Below, one piece after another: positions 57,405-64,000 of a stretch of DNA of 64,000 bases; position 1 is the first letter of the stretch; the number at the start of each line of letters is the position of its first letter. This stretch comes from Mycolicibacterium sp. MU0053 (GTDB lineage: Bacteria > Actinomycetota > Actinomycetes > Mycobacteriales > Mycobacteriaceae): assembly GCF_963378095.1 (NCBI RefSeq), contig NZ_OY726397.1, positions 2,976,001 through 3,040,000 on the forward strand. The letters are read 5' to 3'. Both the position numbers and the translations under genes were made by a program. A model generated the notes under the pieces. That model had not been told where the DNA came from. It did no database searches and was given only the letters and a program-made list of their open reading frames with translations.

Positions 57405-58225
57405 AAGGTCACCGAAAAGCCGCCATTGACACCCACCGTCTGCCCGGTGACCCAGCCGGCCGCCTCGGAGGCCAGGAAGCAAATCATCGCCGAACCGTCG
57501 GCGGGGTCGCCGATGCGCCGAATCATGTAATGCTCCAGGACTTTACGGTGCACGCGCTCATCGGCGAGCATATCGGCGGTGGCCGGGGTGTAGGTGGCGC
57601 CCAGCGCCACCGAGTTGGCGGTGATCAAGTAACGACCGCCGATCCGGGCCAGCGCCCGGGTCAGCCCCGCCGCGCCGGCCTTCGCGCCGGAGTAGGCTTC
57701 CAGTCCGTTCCCCTCCCCCATCCGCCCGGCGTCGGAAATGACGGTGATGATGCGGCCGCCCTTGCCGACCCGCACCATCTGTTCGACCGCATGACGGCCA
57801 CAGTTGAGCACGCCGCCCAGGTTGACCCGGACCGACCGGTCCCACTGTTCCGGCAGCTGCTCCCAGAAGGGCACTGCCGGCGGTGCGGTCCCGCCGCCAC
57901 CCTGGTTCCCGGCGTTGTTGACCAGAATCCCGACCGGTCCGAGTTCGCGTTCGACCATCGCGAATGCGGCACCCACACCGTCAAAGTCGCCGACGTCGGC
58001 CGGTGCCGCGATGGCAGGCACGCCTATTTCGCGAATCTCCTTGGCAACGCGCTCAGCTCGGTCGGCATCGATGTCGTTGACGGCCACACCGCCGGCACCC
58101 AGCCGCGCCAGATCGTGCACGATGCGCTGCCCGACGCCCTGTCCCGCGCCCGTGACGAAGGCGATTCGCCCGGCCATGTCCAGGCCATTCGCGGCACCGG
58201 GCTGCTCGACTGCTGCTTCACTCAT
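57401..58225 (-). CDS. Short-chain dehydrogenase/reductase
   Basis: 274-residue SDR. Cofactor motif AFVTGAGQGVGQRIVHDLAR with Asp in GVAVNDIDADR (NAD-type), VGILVNNAGNQGGGG, catalytic Ser in ITVISDAGRMG, Tyr-Lys in LEAYSGAKAGAAGLTRALAR, and C-terminal VTGQTVGVNGGFSVTL. A probable hydroxyacyl or alcohol dehydrogenase of the second module. ATG 58225, with AGAGGA 9 nt upstream and 2 bp after the hydratase stop; an ATG at 58243 would overlap that gene. Confidence 0.88.
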   Translation of the reverse strand: MSEAAVEQPGAANGLDMAGRIAFVTGAGQGVGQRIVHDLARLGAGGVAVNDIDADRAERVAKEIREIGVPAIAAPADVGDFDGVGAAFAMVERELGPVGILVNNAGNQGGGGTAPPAVPFWEQLPEQWDRSVRVNLGGVLNCGRHAVEQMVRVGKGGRIITVISDAGRMGEGNGLEAYSGAKAGAAGLTRALARIGGRYLITANSVALGATYTPATADMLADERVHRKVLEHYMIRRIGDPADGSAMICFLASEAAGWVTGQTVGVNGGFSVTL

Positions 58226-58227
58226 GC

Positions 58228-58998
58228 TTATCGTCCTCTCCATACCGGGGTTCTCTTCTCGGCGAAGGCCGCCAATCCCTCTTTGAAGTCCTCGGACTCC
58301 AGCACCGGCTCGATCAGCGGGACCTGCAGATCCCAGCTCTGCCGGTCCTCCCAGTCCTGGGAGCGCCGCACCACCGCGGCACTCGCGGCCACCGCGACGG
58401 GCCCGTTGGCCGCGATGTCCTGCGCCAATTCCATTGCCACGGCCAGGCTCTGCCCCGGCTCGGCCAATCTGTTGACCAGGCCCAGCTCATGAAACTGTTC
58501 AGCCGTCAACGGTTTACCGGTGAGCGCCACCTCCATCGCGCGGTGGTACGGGATGCGGCGGGGCAGCCGAAACAGGCCGCCGCCCATCGCCGGCACCGCA
58601 CGCGACGCCTCGGGCAACCCCATCTTCGCGTCGCGGGCCGCGACAATCAGGTCACAGGCCAGACAGAGTTCAAGGCCGCCACCGAGCGCATGCCCCTCCA
58701 CCGCAGCGATCACCGGCTTGGTCGGCGGCTCGAGCATGATGCCGCAACCGCCCCGGCGCTCGGTCCGGGCGATCTCCCCGCGGGCGGCGGCCTTCATGTC
58801 CTGCCCCGCGGAGAACGACCCGCCAGCTCCGGTCAGGACGGCGACCCGCAACTGCGGGTCGGCCTCGAACTCGTCGACCGCGGCCTCCATGGCCTGCGCG
58901 GTCGCCAGGTCGAAAGCGTTGCGGCGCTGCGGCCGGTTGATGGTGATGACAACCACGTGGTCGATGCGTTCGACCAGAATCAGCTCGGAACCGGACAT
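58228..58998 (-). CDS. Enoyl-CoA hydratase/isomerase family protein
   Basis: 256-residue crotonase: VVVITINRPQRRNAFDLATA, oxyanion-hole GSFSAGQDMKAAARG, AAVEGHALGGGLELCLACDL with the first Glu, and MGLPEASRAVPAMGGGLFRL where the second catalytic Glu (LPEA) is also present. It therefore has both hydratase glutamates, unlike the two homologues in the plus-strand cluster. The ATG shares one base with the thiolase stop (TGATG). Confidence 0.9.
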   Translation of the reverse strand: MSGSELILVERIDHVVVITINRPQRRNAFDLATAQAMEAAVDEFEADPQLRVAVLTGAGGSFSAGQDMKAAARGEIARTERRGGCGIMLEPPTKPVIAAVEGHALGGGLELCLACDLIVAARDAKMGLPEASRAVPAMGGGLFRLPRRIPYHRAMEVALTGKPLTAEQFHELGLVNRLAEPGQSLAVAMELAQDIAANGPVAVAASAAVVRRSQDWEDRQSWDLQVPLIEPVLESEDFKEGLAAFAEKRTPVWRGR

Positions 58999-60188
58999 CA
59001 GGCGACCTTCCGATACAGGGTCACGACGCAGGCACTGCCGAGACCGTGGTTGTGCGACAGCGCAATACGCGCTCCGTCGACCTGCCGGGCTTCGGCCTCG
59101 CCGCGCAGTTGCCAGACGAGCTCGGCACACTGCGCCAGCCCGGTCGCACCCAGCGGGTGACCTTTGGAGATCAGCCCACCCGAGGGGTTGACCACCCAGC
59201 GGCCGCCGTAGGTGGTGGCACCGTCGTCGATCAGCCGCCCGCCGTCTCCTTCGGCGCACAGCCCCAACGCCTCATACAGCAGCACCTCGTTGATCGAGAA
59301 GCAGTCGTGCAACTCGATGACGTCGATATCGGCCGGGCCCAATCCGGTTCGGTCGTAGACCGCATTGGCGGCGCGCCGGGAGGCGTCACGCCCGACGACA
59401 TCGAAGGAACTGCCCGATTCGAAGGATTCGACGGTATCGGTGGTCATGGCCTGGCCGACGATGTGCACTGCCCTGCTCTCCAGACCATGGCGTGCCACGA
59501 AGTCTTCGGAGGCCACGATCGCGGCTGCCGAACCGTCCGAGGTCGGAGAGCACTGCAGCTTGGTCAGCATGTCGCACACCTGCGTCGAGGCCATGATCTC
59601 CTCGAGCGAGTACACCGTGCGGAACTGTGCCCGTGCGTTGTTCGCCGAATGCCGGTGGTTCTTCTCGGCGACCTTGCCGAACTGCTCGGCGGTGGTGCCG
59701 AACTTCTCCTGGTGTTCCAGGCCGGCGTTACGGAACAGTTCGAGCATCGCCGGGGCGCCACTGGCCGGCCGGTGCCGGGCGGCCACGTCCAGGAACGGCT
59801 GCACCGGGCTGGCGAGTTCGGGATAGGCCATCGCCCCCAGCGATCCCGGCTTCATCTTCTCGAAACCCACCGCCAAAACGCACTCGGCCAATCCACCTTG
59901 CACGAGTTGCCGGGCCGCGAACAGCGCCGAAGATCCGCTGGCGCAGTTGTTGTTGACGTTGAGTACCGGAATACCGGTTCGGCCAACGTCGTAGAGCGCA
60001 CGCTGGCCCGCGGTCGAGTCAGCATGCACATATCCCACCACCGCCTGCTCGACGTGGCCATACTCGATACCGGCGTCGAGCAGCGCCGCGTTGATCGCGG
60101 CGCCGGCCAGCTCGGGATAATCAGCCGACGACGCGCCGGGTTTGGTGAAGGGCGTCATTCCGACGCCGATGACATGGGCGGTACTCAT
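58998..60188 (-). CDS. SCP-x-type thiolase
   Basis: 396-residue lipid-transfer-protein-type thiolase: [20 protein letters not shown], nucleophile in [59 protein letters not shown], and the C-terminal [18 protein letters not shown] with the His-Asn-x-Gly catalytic form. This is the complete active-site set of the SCP-x family (thiolytic or retro-aldol cleavage of side-chain acyl-CoA). No DUF35 partner is visible. The ATG overlaps the ligase stop (ATGA). Confidence 0.92.
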   Translation of the reverse strand: MSTAHVIGVGMTPFTKPGASSADYPELAGAAINAALLDAGIEYGHVEQAVVGYVHADSTAGQRALYDVGRTGIPVLNVNNNCASGSSALFAARQLVQGGLAECVLAVGFEKMKPGSLGAMAYPELASPVQPFLDVAARHRPASGAPAMLELFRNAGLEHQEKFGTTAEQFGKVAEKNHRHSANNARAQFRTVYSLEEIMASTQVCDMLTKLQCSPTSDGSAAAIVASEDFVARHGLESRAVHIVGQAMTTDTVESFESGSSFDVVGRDASRRAANAVYDRTGLGPADIDVIELHDCFSINEVLLYEALGLCAEGDGGRLIDDGATTYGGRWVVNPSGGLISKGHPLGATGLAQCAELVWQLRGEAEARQVDGARIALSHNHGLGSACVVTLYRKVA

Positions 60189-61786
60189 CGCGTTGCCATT
60201 CCTGTTCTCGTAGAGGTTGTAGATTCGGAAAGCCAAGTGCCATTGGGATCCTCGGTGTGCTGGTCGCGTATTTGGTTTCGGAGCACCTTGCCCATCGGGG
60301 ATCGGGGAAGTTGCGTACCGAACCGGACCGCACCGAGTTTCTTGACCGGGCCGAGCTTCTCGCGCGTCCACTCGACAAGTCCTGACTCGGTGATCGGCGG
60401 GCCCCCCGCGGCGGGGACGATCAGCGCAAGCGGGGTCTCGCCCCACCGGTCATGCGGAATGCCGACGACGGCGGCCTCGGCCACGGCAGGGTGCGCCGCG
60501 AGGACCAGCTCGAGTTCGGTGGGCCAGATGTTGAAGCCGCCGGAGATGATCAGGTCTTCCTTCCGACCAGTCAGGAACAGATACCCGTCGTCGTCCAGGT
60601 AGCCCATATCCCTGGTGAGCACCGCACCGTCCGGCAGGAATCTCGACTTCGACGCGTCCGCATCACCCCAGACGCCGGCGAATGCGGTCGGCGTCCGGGA
60701 CGCGATCTCGCCTACCTCGCCGCGGGGCAGCTCGCGGCCGTCAGCCCCGACGATCAGCAGCTGCGACCCGGGCACGGGTTTGCCCGCGGAGCCCAGCCAC
60801 CGACCACCCTCGGCGAGGTGATCGGCAGGACTCAGATAACTCAGCGGCGCGCCTTCGCTCTGCCCGTAGATCTGCAGCAGCACATCGCCGAATGCGTTGC
60901 GCGCCAGCCGCATGGTCTCTGGCGTGATCGGTGACCCGCCGTAGGCGATACATCGCAGGCTGCTCAGGTCGGTGGCCGTTACCGCCGGGTGCGTCGCCGC
61001 GGCATGGATCATCGTGGGAACGCCGAAGCTGAAGGTGCATCGCAGCCGCTCGATCAGGGTCAGGTAGGTGCCCGCGTCGAAACTGCGCATCAAGGCGATG
61101 GACCCGCCGGTGGCGGCGAAGGCGGGCATCGGCATCAGGCTCGCATGCGAGAGTGGGCCGGCGGCCAGGTAGCGGTCCTCGGGTCCGAAAGTGGGGAGGA
61201 TCCTGGCCGTTTCGGTACCGACGGCGGTCCAACCCGCCACATCGTGAAAAACCGCTTTGGGACGGCCGGTGGTACCGGCGGAGAAGCGGATGGTCTGCGG
61301 CCGGTCCGGCGGGATCTCGAGGTGCGGATCCTGCGCTGAGGCGGCGCTGAGCACGTCCCCGTAGACCATTGCCGTCCCCAGATTTCCGGCGGCACCATCG
61401 CACACCAACACCGTGGACAGCCCGGGCGCACGGTCGAGATGCGGCGCGATGGACGCGAGATGCCGGTGCTGCACTATGAGCGCAGAGGCGCCGATCGCCA
61501 CCAACAATTCGGCGTTGGTCTCGGGGGTGTTGTGGGTGTAGAGGGAGGCACGTACGAACCCGCCCAGCGCGATACCGAAGATCAGCTCGAGCGCCTCGGG
61601 TGAGTTGTCAGCGAGCGTCGCCACCCGGTCACCGGGCTCGAGGCCGAGCCCGGCCAGCGCCTGCGCCAGACGGCAGGCCCGCTGGTAGCACTGCGCATAG
61701 GTCTGCTCTTGGTCATCGCAGATCAGGAGGGGATTATCGGGAAACCGCTCCGCTCCCCGGCGAATCAACGTCATCAGGTCCGTCAC
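60185..61786 (-). CDS. Acyl-CoA ligase (class I adenylate-forming enzyme)
   Basis: 533 residues. The P-loop is [17 protein letters not shown] (Ala where Gly is usual after the Lys), [20 protein letters not shown] (A5), [20 protein letters not shown] (A7), [20 protein letters not shown] (A8), and catalytic Lys in [14 protein letters not shown]. Head of the second minus-strand operon. I chose GTG 61786 ([20 protein letters not shown]); the ATG at 61774 is possible and the frame is open further upstream. No ribosome site is strong. Divergent from the AraC regulator. Confidence 0.9.
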   Translation of the reverse strand: MTDLMTLIRRGAERFPDNPLLICDDQEQTYAQCYQRACRLAQALAGLGLEPGDRVATLADNSPEALELIFGIALGGFVRASLYTHNTPETNAELLVAIGASALIVQHRHLASIAPHLDRAPGLSTVLVCDGAAGNLGTAMVYGDVLSAASAQDPHLEIPPDRPQTIRFSAGTTGRPKAVFHDVAGWTAVGTETARILPTFGPEDRYLAAGPLSHASLMPMPAFAATGGSIALMRSFDAGTYLTLIERLRCTFSFGVPTMIHAAATHPAVTATDLSSLRCIAYGGSPITPETMRLARNAFGDVLLQIYGQSEGAPLSYLSPADHLAEGGRWLGSAGKPVPGSQLLIVGADGRELPRGEVGEIASRTPTAFAGVWGDADASKSRFLPDGAVLTRDMGYLDDDGYLFLTGRKEDLIISGGFNIWPTELELVLAAHPAVAEAAVVGIPHDRWGETPLALIVPAAGGPPITESGLVEWTREKLGPVKKLGAVRFGTQLPRSPMGKVLRNQIRDQHTEDPNGTWLSESTTSTRTGMATR

Positions 61787-61805
61787 GCTTTCGACGCTAT
61801 GAGCC

Positions 61806-61850
61806 GGCCACCGGCCCAACAATGGGATGAGGTGCCACCAGCCGGTGGCC
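61806..61850. promoter_or_regulatory. Inverted repeat in the ligase-AraC divergent promoter region
   Basis: GGCCACCGGC (61806-61815) and its exact reverse complement GCCGGTGGCC (61841-61850) with a 25-bp spacer, about 20 bp upstream of the ligase start. A shorter near-palindrome TGAC-TCGG-GTCA lies at 61877-61888. Either could be the AraC protein's target, or the first could fold as an RNA hairpin in the ligase leader. The GGTAA motif of the other operon is absent here. Confidence 0.4.
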
Positions 61851-61966
61851 GACGGGCACATCGACGCGCCCGGGTGTGACTCGGGTCATACCTCGTGCCG
61901 GGCGGCGGCTAGCATGGGCAACGTCGAAGCAGCGCTGCGGGGACAACGTGATGTGAGGTACCGGTC

Positions 61967-62938
61967 ATGGCGATGGACACCGTCCAGATCGAACAGGTGA
62001 GCACACGCGGCCTGGAGCCGGCCGAAGGGCGCGAGCTGTGGACTGAGCGGCTGATGTCCTACGAATCCGATTTCGACTGCAGCTTCGCACCGACGTGGAT
62101 GAACGGGTCGGCGGTACGAGCCCGCACCAGCCGATTTCAGTATGTTTCGTGGCGGTGCGACAGCACCAGCTATCGACGCACGTCGCACCACATCAGCAAG
62201 GACCGCGACCTCAGTGCCCGCCTGATGGTGCCCCGTCGCGGTTCACTGACCGTGACCGACGACGAGAAGACCGTGGTGGTCCACGCCGGCCAGGCCTATC
62301 CGATCTCGATGGCCCGCCCGGTGCTGCTCAGACACGGCCCAGACGCCGAACTGCTCGCGATGGCACTCGATTCCGAGATGCTCGCCCGCCGCTTGTACGA
62401 CCTCGGTGGACCGGCCCAGCCCATCGACTTGCGTAGCGGGCTGGGCAGCTCGGTGCACGCGTTGCTCTCCAGCCTGATCCGGGAATCCGAGGTGCTGGCC
62501 GCCCACGAGTTCGACGCGGTGGCCGATCGCCTGATCGACCTGTTCGCCCTCACTCAGGAACGGGTCGCGGCCGACGTTGCGCCCGGCCGGCTCCACGAGG
62601 TTGCATGTGCTGCCCGGCGCTACATCCAACAGCATCTGGGCGACCGCGATCTGTCCGTCCACCACATCGCCGCGGCACTGGGGTGGTCTCCCCGCCAGGT
62701 GCAGCTGGCCCTCAAACATGTTGGCACCACGACCAACAAGCTGATCAAAGATGAGCGGCTCAGCGCGGCGTACGCGGTTGTGGTTGCGCCCGGGGCATCA
62801 AGCACCATCACCGAGTTGGCCACCGAGCTGGGGTTTTCGACACCGAGCGCGTTCAGTACGGCGTTTCGCGAGCGCTACGGGCTCAGCCCCCGGCGGTTGC
62901 GCGAACAGTCCAGGAACGCGGCGCTCAACAACGGTTAG
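61967..62938 (+). CDS. AraC-family transcriptional regulator
   Basis: 323 residues. The N-terminal ~190 residues form an AraC-binding-like cupin domain (YVSWRCDSTSYRRTSHHISK, LMVPRRGSLTVTDDEKTVVV); the C-terminal ~100 residues are the double helix-turn-helix (RRYIQQHLGDRDLSVHHIAA, ALGWSPRQVQLALKHVG, then ELATELGFSTPSAFSTAFRE followed by RYGLSPRRLRE, the family signature). Such proteins usually activate a neighbouring catabolic operon, here the divergent ligase operon. ATG 61967 or 61973. Overlaps the convergent gene by 14 bp. Confidence 0.92.
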   Translation: MAMDTVQIEQVSTRGLEPAEGRELWTERLMSYESDFDCSFAPTWMNGSAVRARTSRFQYVSWRCDSTSYRRTSHHISKDRDLSARLMVPRRGSLTVTDDEKTVVVHAGQAYPISMARPVLLRHGPDAELLAMALDSEMLARRLYDLGGPAQPIDLRSGLGSSVHALLSSLIRESEVLAAHEFDAVADRLIDLFALTQERVAADVAPGRLHEVACAARRYIQQHLGDRDLSVHHIAAALGWSPRQVQLALKHVGTTTNKLIKDERLSAAYAVVVAPGASSTITELATELGFSTPSAFSTAFRERYGLSPRRLREQSRNAALNNG

Positions 62939-63695
62939 CGGCGGCCGCCAACACGCTCAGATCGGCGTCGCCCGGGATGGGCCCGTCGGAGACGATCGGT
63001 CCGTCATATCCGGTGACGAGCGTCGGCCACAACTGGTCGAACGCCACGGTTCCGAAATCGGCGGCGACCGCCAGGCCCCGGCCCGCGACGACGTGGTGCG
63101 CGTAGCCGAGTTCGTCGAGTCCCTCAGCGCCGCACAACACGGCGGGAACGCCCATGGTGTCGAGCCGGCGCAGCATCGGACCGTGCGAGTCCGCCACGTC
63201 GTCGGGCAGATCGGACTCAAACGACTCCCACACCAGGATCCGGCCGGCGCCGGCGGCCACATAGCTGCCGACCAGCACTCCGAGCAGATCGCCGACATCG
63301 GCGATGAGGTCCGGCAGGTCCTCGTCAGGGGTGGAAAAGCGCTGCGCGAGGATTTTACTCAGCGTGCCCGGACCGGTGACCGAGGCCGCGACCGGCTGCC
63401 CCGGATACAACCGGGCCAGCACGGTGGTCAGCTCCAGCGCCGCCGCCAGTATCGGGGTCCGGGCCAGGTCGACATCGACCACCGCCGCCGATGCGGTGAC
63501 CGACGCGGTCACCGCATCGGCCTCCGCGAATGGATCGAAGTGGGTGATCACCCAGTCCGGCCGCACCAAACCGACGGCCTCCCGCAGGCAGTACGCCCAG
63601 CGCGTCGAATCGGTTCGCCAGCAGGGATGAGACCCGGCAATCCGGGCCGCCACCTGATCGAGCACCGGCGCGAACACGTTGGCGCCCTGCATCAT
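62925..63695 (-). CDS. URO-D/methyltransferase-like TIM-barrel protein, unknown function
   Basis: 256 residues. The layout resembles the uroporphyrinogen decarboxylase/MtaA-CmuA superfamily: WVITHFDPFAEADAVTAS (a region that binds substrate in relatives), VAASVTGPGTLSKILAQRF (compare the GP-x-T loop), GAGRILVWESFESDLPDDVA, and GLAVAADFGTVAFDQLWPTL. It is shorter than true HemE and lacks its N-terminal signature, so it is not a haem enzyme. It is coupled by ATGA to the hydantoinase/carboxylase-type gene before it, implying a shared pathway. Confidence 0.6.
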   Translation of the reverse strand: MMQGANVFAPVLDQVAARIAGSHPCWRTDSTRWAYCLREAVGLVRPDWVITHFDPFAEADAVTASVTASAAVVDVDLARTPILAAALELTTVLARLYPGQPVAASVTGPGTLSKILAQRFSTPDEDLPDLIADVGDLLGVLVGSYVAAGAGRILVWESFESDLPDDVADSHGPMLRRLDTMGVPAVLCGAEGLDELGYAHHVVAGRGLAVAADFGTVAFDQLWPTLVTGYDGPIVSDGPIPGDADLSVLAAAANRC

Positions 63696-64000
63696 TGGCG
63701 TGCGACTCCGTCCTCACCGTCGGACCAGTCCCATGACCCCAGGTAGCCGAGGTGCGCCGGCGGCTGGTCGGCGCGCCACTTGGCGACGAATTCGTCATAG
63801 CGCAAACCCTTGTCGAGCCGGTCCTTGCGGGCCTGCGCACGCGCCTCTCGGGTGCGTTCCTCGTCGAGGTCGCCATTACCGTCCCGGACCATCCGGTAGA
63901 CGTCGCGCGCCACCGTGTCGCTGATCAACCCGCGCCGCAGATCCTTCATCACGTCCGCGGGCTCGCGTTCCAGCGGATCGCCATAGCCGCCGCCGCCCCC
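63692..64000 (-). CDS. Hydantoinase B / acetone carboxylase alpha-type protein, C-terminal part
   Basis: Only the last 102 codons are in the window; the gene continues past 64000. The visible start of this part, GGGGYGDPLEREPADV, is the glycine-rich signature near the C-terminus of HyuB/oxoprolinase and acetone or acetophenone carboxylase large subunits. The end has the acidic/basic helix VRDGNGDLDEERTREARAQA and a tail LGYLGSWDWSDGEDGVARQ typical of the acetone carboxylase side of the family, which is a guess from wording. These enzymes carboxylate ketones or open cyclic amides using ATP. Confidence 0.75.
   Translation of the reverse strand, partial: GGGGGYGDPLEREPADVMKDLRRGLISDTVARDVYRMVRDGNGDLDEERTREARAQARKDRLDKGLRYDEFVAKWRADQPPAHLGYLGSWDWSDGEDGVARQ

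Noticed and set aside
62925..63695. Calling the 256-residue protein HemE
   Set aside because: Too short and lacking the N-terminal HemE signature; the context is catabolic, not haem synthesis.

Overview
The window is high-GC actinobacterial chromosome, and I read it as a fast-growing Mycobacterium (Mycolicibacterium type). The reasons are a mycobacterial pyr operon, mihF (mycobacterial IHF), the nusB-efp-pepQ-aroBKC-aroE-mltG-ruvX-alaS block, a complete Mce transport operon, frequent GTG starts and start/stop overlaps (ATGA, GTGA). In M. tuberculosis, as I remember it, the pyr block (Rv1379-Rv1392) and the aro/alaS block (Rv2533c-Rv2569c) lie far apart; here they are neighbours. I see no rRNA, tRNA, CRISPR array, insertion sequence or phage gene.

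Layout. 1-12.3 kb (minus): end of metK, coaBC, rpoZ, gmk, mihF, then pyrR-pyrB-pyrC-membrane protein-carA-carB-pyrF, with a PyrR-binding leader in front and an intrinsic terminator behind. 12.3-15.6 kb: a methyltransferase, a beta-lactamase-fold serine hydrolase, a flavin monooxygenase/acyl-CoA dehydrogenase-like gene behind a palindrome, and a small helical protein. 15.7-29.6 kb: nusB, efp, pepQ, shikimate genes (no dehydroquinase gene between aroB and its neighbour), prepilin peptidase, aroE, mltG, ruvX, alaS, a YjbQ protein, a small membrane protein and rarA. 29.7-35.7 kb: a secreted six-cysteine protein, a DUF3097 protein, and a coupled operon of permuted ATP-grasp/alpha-E protein, transglutaminase and zinc-ribbon metallopeptidase.

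36-64 kb is accessory catabolic DNA. A plus-strand cluster holds two thiolases, an SDR, an acyl-CoA dehydrogenase, a one-frame fusion of enoyl-CoA hydratase with an SMP-30/gluconolactonase domain, a second hydratase, an HSD10-like dehydrogenase, a TetR regulator and an acyl-CoA ligase. It converges, over a 24-bp perfect hairpin, on an eight-gene mce operon (yrbEA, yrbEB, mceA-F). Behind the mce promoters lies a second minus-strand operon (ligase, SCP-x thiolase, hydratase, two SDRs) divergent from an AraC regulator. The window ends in a URO-D-like protein coupled to a truncated hydantoinase B/acetone carboxylase-type protein.

The most interesting signal is regulatory. One operator-like sequence (about TNAC-N6-GGTAARGT read on one strand) occurs before the second thiolase, the SDR, the TetR gene and the ligase, and again just downstream of each of two near-consensus mce promoters (TTGACA-N17-TANNNT). 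This suggests that the local TetR protein controls a self-contained regulon coupling Mce import to CoA activation and beta-oxidation of an unidentified lipid-like acid. The substrate cannot be read from the sequence.
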